Below are positions 10,125 through 20,948 of a stretch of 64,000 nucleotides of DNA, one piece after another. Every line of letters starts with the position of its first letter. Within the stretch, counting starts at the first letter, position 1. The position numbers and the translations under genes were made by a program. Origin of the DNA: Vibrio aquaticus (GTDB lineage Bacteria > Pseudomonadota > Gammaproteobacteria > Enterobacterales > Vibrionaceae); assembly GCF_003970385.1 (NCBI RefSeq), contig NZ_RXZH01000007.1:150-64149 (forward strand), read 5' to 3'. Below the pieces are notes generated by a model. That model was given only the letters and a program-made list of their open reading frames with translations. It had not been told where the DNA came from and ran no database searches.

Positions 10125-10204
10125 AGTTCCATTGTGGTGAAGCGTGTTGCACCACAATGATCTCTTGTTGCTCCATTTTGGTGCAAAGAATTAGTTGCTG
10201 CACC
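10125..10204. promoter_or_regulatory. NtrC enhancer sites upstream of glnA
   Basis: The best site is TGCTCC-ATTTT-GGTGCA at 10169-10185. Further half or partial sites are AGTTCC-ATTGT-GGTGAA (10125-10141), TGCACC-ACAAT (from 10148) and TGCACC-AAAAT (from 10199). Start-to-start distances are 23, 21 and 30 bp, so the first three lie on roughly the same helix face. CATTGTGGTG and CACCACAATG also form a perfect inverted repeat at 10130-10159. The rest of the gene-free stretch 9963-10440 shows no other recognisable element apart from the sigma-54 promoter. Confidence 0.75.
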
Positions 10205-10440
10205 AAAATAAAACAAAAGCGCATACCATTCAGCCCAGTTTTAGGGGCGATGTCAATCGGGATTTTGCTTTACTCGGAGTCAGCTTGCGTTTCATCAATA
10301 AAATATATGCCGAAAAGGAGCGAATGAGATCACATATTTCTGGGTTTTTCGCTAGAATCTGGTACATTATGGCCGTTTTTTTAATCAAATAAGTTTGCTG
10401 AGATTTTCAGTGGGCTTCTTATATCGAGTGAATCAAATCC

Positions 10441-12270
10441 ATGGCTACTCCACAGATTGATAATTTAAGAAATATCGCGATCATCGCGCACGTTGACCAC
10501 GGTAAAACTACACTGGTTGATAAACTACTACAGCAATCAGGTACTTTAGAGTCTCGCGGCGAAGCTGAAGAGCGTGTCATGGACTCAAACGACATCGAAA
10601 AAGAGCGTGGTATCACCATTCTTGCTAAGAACACAGCAATCAACTGGAATGATTATCGCATCAACATCGTAGATACTCCGGGACACGCGGACTTCGGTGG
10701 TGAAGTTGAGCGTATCATGTCGATGGTAGACTCAGTGCTACTTATCGTTGACGCTGTTGACGGCCCTATGCCGCAAACTCGTTTCGTAACGCAAAAAGCA
10801 TTTGCTCACGGTCTTAAGCCAATCGTTGTAATCAACAAGATTGACCGCCCAGGCGCTCGTCCTGATTGGGTTATGGATCAAGTATTCGACCTATTCGACA
10901 ACCTAGGTGCAACTGACGAACAGCTAGACTTTAAAGTGGTTTACGCGTCAGCACTGAACGGTTGGGCAACGAAAGAAGAAGGCGAAACTGCTGAAGACAT
11001 GGAAGCGCTATTCGAAACTATCGTTGAAGAAGTAGCAGCACCTCAAGTTGACCTTGACGGCCCGCTTCAGATGCAAGTTTCTCAGCTAGACTACAGCTCT
11101 TACGTTGGTGTTATCGGTGTTGCTCGTGTAACTCGTGGTTCTGTTAAGGCAAACCAACAAGTAACGGTTATCGGTGCTGACGGTAAAACTCGCAACGGTA
11201 AAGTAGGCACAGTAATGGGCTACCTAGGCCTTGAGCGTCATGAAGTTGATCAAGCGAACGCAGGTGACATCATTGCGATTACTGGTCTTGGTGAGCTAAA
11301 AATCTCTGACACTATCTGTGCACAAAACGCAGTAGAAGCGCTACCAGCACTGTCTGTTGATGAACCAACAGTAACAATGACGTTCCAAGTAAACACTTCT
11401 CCGTTTGCGGGTAAAGAAGGTAAGTTCGTTACTTCACGTAACATCCTTGAGCGTCTAGAGAAAGAACTGGTACACAACGTTGCACTACGTGTTGAACAAA
11501 CAGACGATCCAGACAAATTCCGCGTATCAGGCCGTGGTGAACTTCACCTATCTATCCTGATCGAAAACATGCGTCGTGAAGGCTTCGAGCTAGCGGTATC
11601 TCGTCCAGAAGTAATCATCAAAGAAGAAGATGGTCAGCTAATGGAACCGTTCGAAACGGTAACTATCGACGTTATGGAAGAGCACCAAGGCGGCATCATG
11701 GAGAACATCGGCCTACGTAAAGGTGAGCTGACTGACATGTCTCCAGACGGTAAAGGTCGTGTACGTATGGACTTCGTTATGCCATCTCGTGGCCTAATCG
11801 GTTTCCAAACTGAGTTCATGACGCTAACTTCAGGTTCTGGTCTTCTTTACCATACATTCGATCACTACGGTCCACACAAAGGCGGCGAAATCGGCCAGCG
11901 TGTTAACGGTGTACTAATCTCTAACGGTATGGGCAAAGCGCTAACTAACGCACTATTCAACCTACAAGAGCGTGGTCGCATGTTCATTGGTCATGGTGTT
12001 GAAGTATACGAAGGCATGGTTGTTGGTATCCACAGCCGTGACAACGACCTAACAGTAAACGTACTGAAAGGTAAGCAGCTAACTAACGTTCGTGCATCTG
12101 GTACTGATGACGCACAGGTTCTTACTCCGCCAATCAAGATGACTCTTGAGCAAGCACTAGAGTTCATCGATGATGATGAACTAGTAGAAGTAACACCAGA
12201 AAGCATCCGTATTCGTAAGAAGTTCCTAACGGAAAGCGATCGTAAGCGCGCTTCACGTTCTGGTAAGTAA
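10441..12270 (+). CDS. typA: Translational GTPase TypA/BipA
   Basis: 609 residues, standard length. G domain ~1-200 with G1 [11 protein letters not shown]3 DTPGHADF and G4 NKID, followed by EF-G-like domains II, III and V and the BipA-specific C-terminus. It binds the ribosome and helps assembly of the large subunit, particularly under cold or stress. The coding sequence shows the strong codon bias of a highly expressed gene. It is divergent from glnA and ends in a strong terminator at 12293. Confidence 0.98.
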   Translation: MATPQIDNLRNIAIIAHVDHGKTTLVDKLLQQSGTLESRGEAEERVMDSNDIEKERGITILAKNTAINWNDYRINIVDTPGHADFGGEVERIMSMVDSVLLIVDAVDGPMPQTRFVTQKAFAHGLKPIVVINKIDRPGARPDWVMDQVFDLFDNLGATDEQLDFKVVYASALNGWATKEEGETAEDMEALFETIVEEVAAPQVDLDGPLQMQVSQLDYSSYVGVIGVARVTRGSVKANQQVTVIGADGKTRNGKVGTVMGYLGLERHEVDQANAGDIIAITGLGELKISDTICAQNAVEALPALSVDEPTVTMTFQVNTSPFAGKEGKFVTSRNILERLEKELVHNVALRVEQTDDPDKFRVSGRGELHLSILIENMRREGFELAVSRPEVIIKEEDGQLMEPFETVTIDVMEEHQGGIMENIGLRKGELTDMSPDGKGRVRMDFVMPSRGLIGFQTEFMTLTSGSGLLYHTFDHYGPHKGGEIGQRVNGVLISNGMGKALTNALFNLQERGRMFIGHGVEVYEGMVVGIHSRDNDLTVNVLKGKQLTNVRASGTDDAQVLTPPIKMTLEQALEFIDDDELVEVTPESIRIRKKFLTESDRKRASRSGK

Positions 12271-12292
12271 TCACTCGTTGATTAGATAGTAA

Positions 12293-12327
12293 AAGCCCCG
12301 AGCAGTCTGACTGCTCGGGGCTTTTTT
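12293..12327 (+). terminator. Terminator after typA
   Basis: AAGCCCCGAGCAG, loop TCTGA, CTGCTCGGGGCTT, then a T tract. A textbook intrinsic terminator. Confidence 0.92.
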
Positions 12328-12381
12328 GTATCGACAAGGCTAACCCAATGACAACGGTGCTTTTGGCTTCCGTTACTGAGT

Positions 12382-13020
12382 TTATTGCGCTAGCTTCTGC
12401 AAGAATTTATCCGACTCGGCAATCGCAGCATTCATTTGTTTAATGGCATATTGAATGTCTTTCTCTAGGCTTGAGAACTCTCCTTGAAGCGAACCGATCG
12501 CACTCGCATTCAAGTTGTGTTTAAGATAGAGCGTGTTGTCGCGAAGAGTGTTGAGTACCGGAGTCATCTTATCTTCAGCGCGCTTCATGGCACTGAGCAT
12601 GGTCTTGTAAGACGCTTTAGTCTCTCTTAGCTTCTGTTCGCTAGAGCGGTGCAGCTTCGCACTGGTGTACAGTTCCAGTTCAGCTTGCCACTCATCAAAC
12701 AGTGCATCCGACACATCTTCGATGGCTGCTATGCGGTCACTGACATCTTGCGCCGCTTTTTCGCTATCTAGGTATTTATCATTGATTTGGTTATAAACTG
12801 TTTCTAGCTCGCCACCATCGAAGTTGGTGAGCGCTGAGAGCGCTTCAAGTGCGCTGCTAAATTCTTGTTGTGCGTCTTGTTGTGACTCTTTGGCATCTTC
12901 AACGCGATCTACCATGATATCTCGTTTGTGGTAGCCTACCTGTTCCATCGCCGAGTAGTAGGCTGACTGACAGCCTGTTAGGGTGAAAATGGAGAATACC
13001 AAAGCCAGTAAATACGGCAT
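12382..13020 (-). CDS. DUF2959 lipoprotein
   Basis: 212 residues. Lipoprotein signal peptide with lipobox LTGC (acylated Cys near residue 17), followed by an almost entirely helical, charged, coiled-coil-like domain (~30-210). The sequence QVGYHKRDIMVDRV after the lipobox is characteristic of DUF2959. Function is unknown; probably anchored in the outer membrane facing the periplasm. It is convergent with typA and divergent from yihY (36 bp between starts). Confidence 0.85.
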   Translation of the reverse strand: MPYLLALVFSIFTLTGCQSAYYSAMEQVGYHKRDIMVDRVEDAKESQQDAQQEFSSALEALSALTNFDGGELETVYNQINDKYLDSEKAAQDVSDRIAAIEDVSDALFDEWQAELELYTSAKLHRSSEQKLRETKASYKTMLSAMKRAEDKMTPVLNTLRDNTLYLKHNLNASAIGSLQGEFSSLEKDIQYAIKQMNAAIAESDKFLQKLAQ

Positions 13021-13055
13021 GATTGTGTCCTTTCCTTTAGAATTATGATGTTAGG

Positions 13056-14000
13056 ATGACTGAGTCGGTTAGGAGATACAAGTTGAAATTCGAGCAAATT
13101 ATTAAGCAAAGTCTGATTTTTGGGCGCTATCTACTGACACGGATGAATCATGATCGCGTCAACGTGAATGCGGGCTATTTGGCCTACATTACTTTGCTGT
13201 CTATCGTCCCGATGCTGACGGTCCTGTTATCGGTGTTGTCGTCCTTTGCCATTTTTGAAAACGCGGGCGATGCCATTCAAGACTTTGTTATTACCCACTT
13301 TGTCCCTGCTGCGGGTGATGCGGTGAAAGGAGCCTTACTCGAGTTTGTGTCGAACACCGGCAAAATGAGTGCCGTGGGTGGTGCGTTCTTGTTTGTTGCA
13401 GCCCTAATGCTGATCTCTAACATCGACAAGAACCTCAATTATATTTGGCGAGTACAGCAAAAGCGCCGCGCGGTGTTTTCGTTTTCTATGTATTGGATGG
13501 TGCTCACCTTAGGCCCGATATTAGTCGGGGCGAGCATTGCCGCCACCTCTTATGTGACTTCGCTGAAGATCATTGATAGCGAAGCGGTATCGGGAGCTTA
13601 TAACCTGCTGTTGCGTTGGTTACCTTTTTTACTTTCTTTATTCGCTTTTGTCGGTTTATACCTGCTTGTTCCTAACAAGAAAGTCCACTTTTCTCACGCC
13701 TTGATTGGTGCCGTGGTGGCTGCGCTGCTGTTTGAAGCGAGTAAGAAAGGGTTTGCAGCTTACATTACCCAGTTCCCGTCTTATCAACTGATCTACGGTG
13801 CGTTGGCTGCCATTCCAATTCTGTTTGTTTGGGTCTATTTATGTTGGCTCATCGTGCTAGTGGGTGCAGAAGTGACAGCCGCGCTTGGCGAGAAGGAAGA
13901 GTGGTGCCAACAGGAAGAAGTGGTACACTCTGCAAAGAACTTAACCGTACAACAAGGTGAGGAAGACGGTCGTGATAGCCCTGATTCAAAGAGTAAGTGA
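13056..14000 (+). CDS. yihY: YihY/UPF0761 family inner membrane protein
   Basis: 314 residues with about six transmembrane helices and the conserved motif [17 protein letters not shown] near residue 40. The family was once called ribonuclease BN or BrkB, but it is an integral membrane family without nuclease motifs; its function is unknown. The last 29 bp overlap the dtd gene, so the two are translationally linked. The C-terminal ~35 residues are charged and poorly conserved. Confidence 0.9.
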   Translation: MTESVRRYKLKFEQIIKQSLIFGRYLLTRMNHDRVNVNAGYLAYITLLSIVPMLTVLLSVLSSFAIFENAGDAIQDFVITHFVPAAGDAVKGALLEFVSNTGKMSAVGGAFLFVAALMLISNIDKNLNYIWRVQQKRRAVFSFSMYWMVLTLGPILVGASIAATSYVTSLKIIDSEAVSGAYNLLLRWLPFLLSLFAFVGLYLLVPNKKVHFSHALIGAVVAALLFEASKKGFAAYITQFPSYQLIYGALAAIPILFVWVYLCWLIVLVGAEVTAALGEKEEWCQQEEVVHSAKNLTVQQGEEDGRDSPDSKSK

Positions 14001-14406
14001 AGCCGCTGTCCGAGTTGACGGCGAAGTCGTAGGGGAAATCGACCAAGGTCTACTTGTGCTATTGGGCGTAGAGAAAGACGATGATGAAGCGAAAGCGAAG
14101 CGTCTTATGGAGCGAGTCACCACTTACCGAGTGTTTAGTGATGAGGAGGGTAAAATGAACCTCAACGTTAAGCAGGTGGAAGGTAAAGTACTCGTGGTTT
14201 CCCAGTTTACATTACCGGCTGATACCAAGAAGGGAACGCGAGCAGGTTTTTCTCGAGGTGCTCACCCTGTTGAGGCGGAACGCTTGTATGAATATTTTTC
14301 TGACCGCTGCGCAGAGGTTCTTCCTACTGAACGCGGGCAATTTGCTGCGGATATGAAAGTCTCACTGGTTAACGATGGCCCCGTCACGTTCTGGTTACAG
14401 GTATAA
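13972..14406 (+). CDS. dtd: D-aminoacyl-tRNA deacylase
   Basis: Hydrolyses D-aminoacyl-tRNA (and Gly-tRNA-Ala), a chirality proofreading step in the cytoplasm. I use the GTG at 13972, giving 144 residues beginning V/M-IALIQRV as in E. coli Dtd (145). An AGGTGAGG ribosome-binding site lies 9 bp upstream, favouring this over the upstream GTG at 13957. Signature motifs [14 protein letters not shown] and the C-terminal NDGPVTF are present. It overlaps the yihY end. Confidence 0.95.
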   Translation: MIALIQRVSEAAVRVDGEVVGEIDQGLLVLLGVEKDDDEAKAKRLMERVTTYRVFSDEEGKMNLNVKQVEGKVLVVSQFTLPADTKKGTRAGFSRGAHPVEAERLYEYFSDRCAEVLPTERGQFAADMKVSLVNDGPVTFWLQV

Positions 14407-14460
14407 TAAGATTATTGGCTAGGAAGGAAGAGGAGCTCTCTTCCATAAAAAAGGATTTGT

Positions 14461-15396
14461 ATGTTTAAGCTGATCACGCCAAAAACGGAAAACCAACTCA
14501 ATAAATACTACCATTTTCGTTGGCAAATGCTGAGGGAGCCTTGGCGTATGCCGATTGGTTCTGAGCGTGATGAATACGATCAGATGAGTCATCATCGTTT
14601 GATTGTCGATGGACGGGGTCGCCCAATGGCCATCGGTCGTTTGTATATTACCCCGGACAGTGAAGGTCAAATCCGTTTTATGGCGGTAAAAGGCAATCGC
14701 CGTAGCAAGGGGATGGGATCATTGGTTTTGGTGGCTCTGGAGTCTCTCGCTCGTCAAGAAGGCGCTAAGCGTTTAGTGTGTAATGCACGTGAAGACGCGA
14801 TCTCTTTCTACGAAAAAAATGGTTTCGAGCGCCGTGGCGAACTGACGGATGTTCGTGGCCCGGTTAGGCACCAACAAATGGTGAAACCACTCGACCCAAT
14901 GGCCAATGTACTGCGCAAGCCTGAGTGGTGTACTGAGCTGCAAGAGCGCTGGGAACACCAGATCCCAATCAGTGACAAAATGGGCATTAAGATCACTCAG
15001 TACACGGGTTACCAATTCGAGTGTGGCGCGCAGCTTAACCCCAATCTAAACCCTCATAACACCATGTTTGCTGGTTCTGCGTTTACCCTCGCCACTTTGA
15101 CAGGGTGGGGAATGACGTGGCTGCTGATGAAAGAGCGTGGGTTAAGCGGTGATATTGTCTTGGCTGATAGCCAGATTCGCTATCGCCATCCAGTGACACA
15201 GAACCCCGTCGCTTCTACCTCTCTTGATGGCATCAGTGGTGACTTAGACCGTTTAGCCTCAGGCCGTAAGGCCCGTATCGTTATCCATGTCACCATCTAT
15301 AGCGGTGATGATGCGGCTGTTGAATTTATCGGAACCTACATGCTGCTACCAAACTATAAGGCTGTGTTGGGCGATGATGGGGCGCTCGAAGTCTGA
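14461..15396 (+). CDS. yiiD: Bifunctional GNAT acetyltransferase / hotdog thioesterase (YiiD, FabY-like)
   Basis: 311 residues. Residues ~1-150 are a GNAT fold (FMAVKGNRRSKGMGSLVLVAL gives the acetyl-CoA loop). Residues ~165-305 are a hotdog thioesterase-like domain (NPHNTMFAGSAFTLATLTGW). The same fusion occurs in E. coli YiiD, linked to fatty-acid initiation. It lies 54 bp after dtd, probably in one operon with yihY-dtd. The 3' end overlaps the convergent AsmA-like gene by 43 bp. Confidence 0.9.
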   Translation: MFKLITPKTENQLNKYYHFRWQMLREPWRMPIGSERDEYDQMSHHRLIVDGRGRPMAIGRLYITPDSEGQIRFMAVKGNRRSKGMGSLVLVALESLARQEGAKRLVCNAREDAISFYEKNGFERRGELTDVRGPVRHQQMVKPLDPMANVLRKPEWCTELQERWEHQIPISDKMGIKITQYTGYQFECGAQLNPNLNPHNTMFAGSAFTLATLTGWGMTWLLMKERGLSGDIVLADSQIRYRHPVTQNPVASTSLDGISGDLDRLASGRKARIVIHVTIYSGDDAAVEFIGTYMLLPNYKAVLGDDGALEV

Positions 15397-17297
15397 TCTT
15401 CTTTGACCTGTGGTAAGTCTGGCTTATCACAGGTCTTCTTAATCACATTGGCGCGATTCAAAATATCTGACCAGAGCTCTAAGCAAGGCTGGTGGCTCTT
15501 CAGCAAAATGGTCGCGTATTCCGCTTTGGTCAAATCAGCTTGGCCAGCTAAGTGAGTAGTGTCACTTTTCCCATCAATGGTGATTCGGCCACGATCTACA
15601 TGAACCTTTACCTGCTCGATATCGAGTGGCTGCGAATAATGCTGCTCTCCATCGACACTACGAGCGTTTAAGCTGACTTGATGTAAGTGAACATTGATGT
15701 CGCCCGATACGCTGTGTGACAGCATAGAGTAATCGCCAGACAATCCACTTAACTCCACCTCGAATTCAGATTGCCCCGTGAGTGTGAATGGTAGCGCTTG
15801 TTGAATAGCGTGGTGCTCCATCGGCACTCCATCGGCATGTAAAGAGAGTTGCCACGGCGCACTGAGGGTGCTTCGGTCCCACATGCCACTGGCCTCTATG
15901 TATCCTTGTTCTAAAGGAATAAATGCACGCTCAAGAATCAGCTTATTTTGGTTAGCTGAGGCAGTTAGATGAGCTTGAGTGGCGATAAGGGTATCAATAT
16001 TCACCGCATTGGCACTGGCTTCGAGATTGCCCGCCAGTAGCCCTTGATGTTGTCCATCCACTAAGATCAGATCATTGCCTTCAATGTTTAACCCTGATAG
16101 TTGCCAGTAGGGCTTTCGTTCAACTTGAATCAGTTGAGTGTTCTCAATATCTAATGATTGAATGGTTAACTTATCGAGAGGCGTAAGCAGCCCTTGTACG
16201 GTCGGCAAGAGCGTGTGTGTCTCTTCTAACCATTTTAGAGCAGAGATGGAAAGCTGTTCGAGGGCGACTTCATTGGGTGTTAGGCTTCCTTTGAGTTGCA
16301 CTCTTCCTTGTTTAAAGTCGGCATCGAACTCTTCAATCTGAATGCGTTCAGGATCCAAACTTAGACTTGAACGAGGAGAGATAAGTCTTAGCTCGCCGTT
16401 GGTTAAGCTTTCTGCGTTAAATGACGCATACCCCTGTTGTTGTTGCCAAAAAGAGTGATTGAGATAGAGATTCTCTAGCGAAGCATCCAGCTGTTCGAAG
16501 CGCCAGTCAGCATAGTTAAACGAGCTGTTCAAAATATCGAGGCTATTGATATGTGAAACAGGTAAATGCAGCTTGCCTAAGGTGCTCAGTAAGGTCTCGA
16601 GCTGGTTGGATTCGGGTAAGTTGAGTTGATCAACCGTGACGTTGACGAGGGACCAACCGTGAGGATATTGCTCTGCCTGACCGGAAATCTTTGCGCCTTG
16701 CCAAACAAAAGAGCTACCAAATATGGTGCTATCTTGCGGTTGATAGCGTAGGTCGACTAACAGACCATCAAGCGCTTCTCCTTGGATATAGAGTTGTTCA
16801 GCTGAGAGTTGGATATCACCAAAAGGCAGTGTTTGTTTCTCAGATAGCCATACTGGTTGATCGACTTGCAGGTTCAGCCCTCGGACAGACCAATTTGCGC
16901 TGCTGATGTCGGTCTGCTTGAGCGCGAGTTGGTGCAGTTTTACCTGCTTTGGTGCTTCAATCTTGAATGTTTGTAGGTCAAGAGTCGCTCCTTCAATAAG
17001 GAGGCTGTCGACAACAAGTTGGTCGTCTTGCCAAGGTATCTGATTGAGCCAAAGAGTTAACTTCGGAAGGAGAATGCGTTGCTCATCTTCACCGATGGTG
17101 ACATCGCTCAGGCTAAACTTCAGTGGCGGCGTATACTCTACTTGGCTGGTGGTGATGGGTTGGGATGAGAAATAGTTGAAGAAGCCATTAACGACTTGCG
17201 TAGCATAGCGTGTTTGCATCACTGCATAGAGAGCGGCTGCGGATAGGGCAAATAGACCAATAAACAGTACCAACAGCAGCAAGAGTGGCTTTTTCAC
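15354..17297 (-). CDS. AsmA family protein
   Basis: 647 residues with a single N-terminal membrane anchor (~4-28, very Leu-rich), then a long beta-strand-rich periplasmic domain typical of AsmA proteins. These are now viewed as bridge-like lipid-transfer proteins between inner and outer membrane. The short C-terminal tail contains two Cys (near residues 608 and 622). Its exact AsmA subgroup is unclear (it is shorter than YhdP or TamB). The 3' end overlaps yiiD by 43 bp in convergent orientation. Confidence 0.82.
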   Translation of the reverse strand: MKKPLLLLLVLFIGLFALSAAALYAVMQTRYATQVVNGFFNYFSSQPITTSQVEYTPPLKFSLSDVTIGEDEQRILLPKLTLWLNQIPWQDDQLVVDSLLIEGATLDLQTFKIEAPKQVKLHQLALKQTDISSANWSVRGLNLQVDQPVWLSEKQTLPFGDIQLSAEQLYIQGEALDGLLVDLRYQPQDSTIFGSSFVWQGAKISGQAEQYPHGWSLVNVTVDQLNLPESNQLETLLSTLGKLHLPVSHINSLDILNSSFNYADWRFEQLDASLENLYLNHSFWQQQQGYASFNAESLTNGELRLISPRSSLSLDPERIQIEEFDADFKQGRVQLKGSLTPNEVALEQLSISALKWLEETHTLLPTVQGLLTPLDKLTIQSLDIENTQLIQVERKPYWQLSGLNIEGNDLILVDGQHQGLLAGNLEASANAVNIDTLIATQAHLTASANQNKLILERAFIPLEQGYIEASGMWDRSTLSAPWQLSLHADGVPMEHHAIQQALPFTLTGQSEFEVELSGLSGDYSMLSHSVSGDINVHLHQVSLNARSVDGEQHYSQPLDIEQVKVHVDRGRITIDGKSDTTHLAGQADLTKAEYATILLKSHQPCLELWSDILNRANVIKKTCDKPDLPQVKEDQTSSAPSSPNTAL

Positions 17298-17361
17298 GTT
17301 TAATCACATTCCTTCGTTCACTAGTGCTACTAGCTTGGAACACTTTTGCTTTGCAGGCAAC

Positions 17362-17386
17362 AAAAAGCCCCTCATAAGAGGGGCTT
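17362..17386 (-). terminator. Terminator after pckA
   Basis: On the minus strand AAGCCCCTC, loop TTAT, GAGGGGCTT, then TTTG. It separates pckA from the AsmA-like gene. Confidence 0.85.
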
Positions 17387-17411
17387 AGATAAACATTTAC
17401 TGTCGATGTCA

Positions 17412-19043
17412 CTAATCGAGCTGTGGGCCAGCTGCAACTAATGATTTGCCTTCATCGTTATCTGTGTACTTATCAAAGTTATTGATAAAGCGACCAGCGA
17501 GATCTTTCGCTTTGCTTTCCCACTGTAGTGGGTCTGTGTAAGTATCACGTGGATCTAAGATTGCTGGGTCAACATCGTGCAGAGCGGTTGGGACTTCCAA
17601 GTTGAAGATTGGAATGTGCTTAGTTTCTGCATTCTCAATTGAACCATCTAGGATCGCATCGATGATGCCACGGGTATCTTGGATCGAGATACGTTTGCCG
17701 CTGCCGTTCCAACCTGTGTTGACTAGGTAAGCTTCTGCACCTGCTGCTTCCATACGTTTAACTAGCACTTCTGCGTACTTAGTTGGGTGCAGTGTTAGGA
17801 ACGCAGCACCGAAACACGCTGAGAACGTTGGCGTTGGTTCAGTGATACCACGTTCAGTACCTGCTAGCTTGGCCGTGAAACCAGATAGGAAGTGATACTT
17901 AGTTTGCTCAGGTGTTAGCTTAGATACTGGTGGAAGAACACCAAATGCGTCAGCAGAAAGGAAGATCACCTTGTTCGCATGACCTGCTTTCGATACTGGC
18001 TTAACGATGTTTTCAATGTGCTCGATTGGGTAAGAAACACGTGTATTCTCGGTTTTAGAACCATCATCGAAGTCAATTGAACCATCAGAGCGAACGGTTA
18101 CGTTTTCTAACAGCGCATCACGACGGATTGCATTGTAGATATCAGGTTCTGCTTCTTTCGATAGTTTGATGGTTTTAGCGTAACAGCCACCTTCGAAGTT
18201 GAAGATACCATCGTCATCCCAGCCGTGCTCATCATCACCGATAAGCTCACGCTTAGGATCGGTTGATAGCGTCGTTTTACCCGTACCAGAAAGGCCGAAG
18301 AAGACAGCCACATCGCCATTCTCTTTACACTTGTTTGCGCTACAGTGCATTGAAGCGATGTCTTTAAGAGGAAGGAAGTAGTTCATCATCGCGAACATGC
18401 CTTTCTTCATCTCACCACCGTACCAAGTGCCGCCGATAAGCTGCATGCGCTCAGTAAGGTTAAATACGGTGAAGTTTTCAGAGTTCAGACCATGCTCTTC
18501 CCACTTCTGGTTAGTACACTTCGCACCATTCATTACGACAAAGTCAGGTTCAAATGTCGCCAGCTCTTCTTCACTTGGGCGAATGAACATGTTCTTCACG
18601 AAGTGTGCTTGCCATGCCACCTCAGTGATGACGCGAATACTTAGACGAGTATCCGGGTTTGCACCACAGTATCCGTCAATGACAAAGACGCGTTTGCCAG
18701 ACAGTTGATTAGTCACAAGCGCTTTAAGATCGTTCCATACAGCTTGGTCGATTGGCTTGTTGTCGTTTTTCACTGCGTCGGATGTCCACCACATATGCTC
18801 TTCAGTGGTCGCATCTTTCACAATGTATTTATCTTTTGGTGAGCGGCCGGTAAAGATACCGGTATCAACAGCAACAGCGCCTAGTTCTGTTACAGTGCCT
18901 TTTTCGTAGCCTTCCAGATCAGCGCGAGTCTCTTCTTCGAACAGCAAGTCGTAGCTTGGGTTACGAATAACCTCTTTTACGTTATGAAGCCCGTGTTTGG
19001 TAAGATCAATTGTTGCAGCCTTAGTATGTTCCATAACGGTCAT
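17412..19043 (-). CDS. pckA: Phosphoenolpyruvate carboxykinase (ATP)
   Basis: 543 residues. Catalyses oxaloacetate + ATP to PEP + CO2 + ADP, the first committed step of gluconeogenesis. Visible: kinase-1a P-loop [11 protein letters not shown], metal-binding [11 protein letters not shown], and the substrate-site RSPKDK segment. The N-terminus [10 protein letters not shown] is like other Vibrio PckA proteins. It is monocistronic, with a gene-free leader of about 275 bp that contains a 16-bp perfect palindrome at 19220-19235. Confidence 0.98.
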   Translation of the reverse strand: MTVMEHTKAATIDLTKHGLHNVKEVIRNPSYDLLFEEETRADLEGYEKGTVTELGAVAVDTGIFTGRSPKDKYIVKDATTEEHMWWTSDAVKNDNKPIDQAVWNDLKALVTNQLSGKRVFVIDGYCGANPDTRLSIRVITEVAWQAHFVKNMFIRPSEEELATFEPDFVVMNGAKCTNQKWEEHGLNSENFTVFNLTERMQLIGGTWYGGEMKKGMFAMMNYFLPLKDIASMHCSANKCKENGDVAVFFGLSGTGKTTLSTDPKRELIGDDEHGWDDDGIFNFEGGCYAKTIKLSKEAEPDIYNAIRRDALLENVTVRSDGSIDFDDGSKTENTRVSYPIEHIENIVKPVSKAGHANKVIFLSADAFGVLPPVSKLTPEQTKYHFLSGFTAKLAGTERGITEPTPTFSACFGAAFLTLHPTKYAEVLVKRMEAAGAEAYLVNTGWNGSGKRISIQDTRGIIDAILDGSIENAETKHIPIFNLEVPTALHDVDPAILDPRDTYTDPLQWESKAKDLAGRFINNFDKYTDNDEGKSLVAAGPQLD

Positions 19044-19219
19044 AGGTGCTCCTTATAGGAATATTTTGTAGGGATTTTGTAATAATTTTTTAATTGTTTT
19101 CTGCTCACCATGCTAGCAATGGGCCTCTCGGAAAACAGGGATATAGCTCAAAAAATATCCGTATTTTTCTTGGGGTTTTAAGCGACTCATCACATATTGG
19201 CTTAGTTAGTTTATCGTGT

Positions 19220-19235
19220 GCGCAAAGCTTTGCGC
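19220..19235. promoter_or_regulatory. 16-bp perfect palindrome upstream of pckA
   Basis: GCGCAAAGCTTTGCGC is a perfect dyad 177 bp upstream of the pckA start. It does not match the CRP, Cra or PurR consensus. It could be an operator for an unidentified regulator or a transcript hairpin. In the rest of the gene-free stretch 19044-19380 I see only the hslO terminator. Confidence 0.4.
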
Positions 19236-19318
19236 TAGGGCAAAACGATTATTAATTGTTTAAAATTAACAGGTTGTTTTATTACAGGTGAGGCTAGGTT
19301 TTACGGGGCTTTGATCAC

Positions 19319-19345
19319 AAAAAGGCCAGCGGGTGCTGGCCTTTT
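19319..19345 (-). terminator. Terminator after hslO
   Basis: On the minus strand AAAGGCCAGC, loop ACCC, GCTGGCCTTT, then TTG. It ends the hslR-hslO unit. Confidence 0.85.
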
Positions 19346-19380
19346 GAAAGGTAAATTACAGGCTTGCTATGCCATAAAAA

Positions 19381-20256
19381 TTAATGCAGTGTTTTCTTAT
19401 CCGAATCTGAGTCTGTAAACAGCTCTTCAACGTCTGCTGAGTCGAACGAATAATCCGTGCCGCAGTAATCACAATGTAAAGAAATTGAACCAACCTCAGC
19501 CAGAATGTCATTAATTTCCGCACGATCGATGGTAATGATAGCCGCGCCGCTACGCTCACGAGAACAGCCACAGAAGAACTCAACTGGTTGAGGATCAAAT
19601 AGGCGAACTTTCTCTTGGTTGTATAGTCGGTAAAGCAGTTCGTTGGCTTCTAGTGCGAACAGCTCTTCGTTTTTCACGGTATCGGTCAGTTGCTCTAGGT
19701 GCTCGAAATCTTCTGGTGAACCTGTACCATCAGGAACAACCTGAATCAGCATACCTGCTGCATGCGCTTGGCCTTCATGTTCACCAGTGCGTAGCCATAG
19801 ACGAGTTTTAAGCTGCTCTGAGTTGGCAAAGTAACCTTCTAGCACTTCTGCTAGGTTATCGCCTTCTAATGCAACAATACCTTGGTAACGTTCGCCTTTC
19901 TTAGGGTCGATGGTAATCACCAAGTAGCCTTTACCCATCATGTCATGGATGTTTGCATCATCAGCGATGTCACCTTCCCAGCGAGCAACACCACGAAGCT
20001 TCTGGTCATGGTCGCCATTGATAACAGCAAGAGATACAGGGCCGTCACCTTGCAGCTGCATAGTGATAGAACCTTCAAACTTTAGGGTTGCTGTTAATAG
20101 AGTGGTTGAAACCAATAGCTCACCCAATAGCTTTTGTAGCGCTGCAGGGTATTCCTTACTTGAAATGATTTGTTGGTAAGCGTCATCCAATTGTACCAAC
20201 TCACCGCGAACTGAAAGATCTTCAAATAGGTAGCGGTTCAAAACATTGTTTGCCAT
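19381..20256 (-). CDS. hslO: Redox-regulated chaperone Hsp33
   Basis: 291 residues. A holdase chaperone activated by oxidative unfolding in the cytoplasm. The C-terminal redox switch is complete: CGC near residue 233 and CDYC near residue 265 supply the four zinc-binding cysteines. The N-terminal domain (~1-180) is the conserved substrate-binding fold. It follows hslR by 29 bp, the usual hslR-hslO pair. Confidence 0.97.
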   Translation of the reverse strand: MANNVLNRYLFEDLSVRGELVQLDDAYQQIISSKEYPAALQKLLGELLVSTTLLTATLKFEGSITMQLQGDGPVSLAVINGDHDQKLRGVARWEGDIADDANIHDMMGKGYLVITIDPKKGERYQGIVALEGDNLAEVLEGYFANSEQLKTRLWLRTGEHEGQAHAAGMLIQVVPDGTGSPEDFEHLEQLTDTVKNEELFALEANELLYRLYNQEKVRLFDPQPVEFFCGCSRERSGAAIITIDRAEINDILAEVGSISLHCDYCGTDYSFDSADVEELFTDSDSDKKTLH

Positions 20257-20285
20257 GTGGCGATTCCTCGTAAATCTGGTAGAGC

Positions 20286-20672
20286 TTATTGGTGTTTAAA
20301 TTTAATGATGTCGCGGCGCTGCTTCTTATCAGGGCGGCGATCTGGGCTCGGGTTGTGAGCGTGAAGTTTGCGCTGTGCTGCGTTTTCTTCACGTTTACTG
20401 ACACTCTCTGCGGTTTCTGAATAGAGCAGCTGCGCTTCTGGTGCCCCGCGTCGTTGATCAGAAATCTGTTCAATAACAACGGTTTTTTCCTCGTGGCCCT
20501 GCCTTAGAGTGATCACTGCACCGAGTTCGACTGCTTTGCTAGGTTTACTGCGTTGACCATTATAGTGGACTTTGCCGCCATCGACCATATTTCGAGCAAT
20601 GGAGCGCGTCTTATAAAAGCGTGCCGCCCAGAGCCATTTGTCGAGTCTAACTGCTTCGGTTTGGGAACCCAT
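20286..20672 (-). CDS. hslR: Heat-shock protein 15 (ribosome-associated)
   Basis: 128 residues. N-terminal S4 RNA-binding domain ([19 protein letters not shown] near residues 8-26) and a basic C-terminal tail. Hsp15 binds 50S subunits carrying a stalled nascent chain and recycles them after heat shock. It is transcribed with hslO. The ATG at 20672 is kept because [12 protein letters not shown] begins eight residues in, as in the family. Confidence 0.95.
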   Translation of the reverse strand: MGSQTEAVRLDKWLWAARFYKTRSIARNMVDGGKVHYNGQRSKPSKAVELGAVITLRQGHEEKTVVIEQISDQRRGAPEAQLLYSETAESVSKREENAAQRKLHAHNPSPDRRPDKKQRRDIIKFKHQ

Positions 20673-20948
20673 AGTGCTGTATGTCCTCTAAGGTGATGAA
20701 TCTTCGATTCCAAATTGATGCTGTAACAATGGTGATGGATGTAACACTTTTCAAGCGAGATTCAAAAAAATAGGCACTGAGGGAAAAAGCTGACCGGGTT
20801 TGATGTTTAGGTTGTTTCATAGTTTGATACAATGAAGAGTCATATTATTAATAAACTATCATTTAAATTTAGATTATTGGGTCGCCGTACTGTAAGGTGG
20901 GGCCCTAATAACGATAAGAAAGTTCGAGATAGATAGTAAGGATATTGA

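Noticed and set aside
14419..15015. Minus-strand frames opposite yiiD
   Set aside because: Antisense to conserved GNAT and hotdog codons, without start signals.
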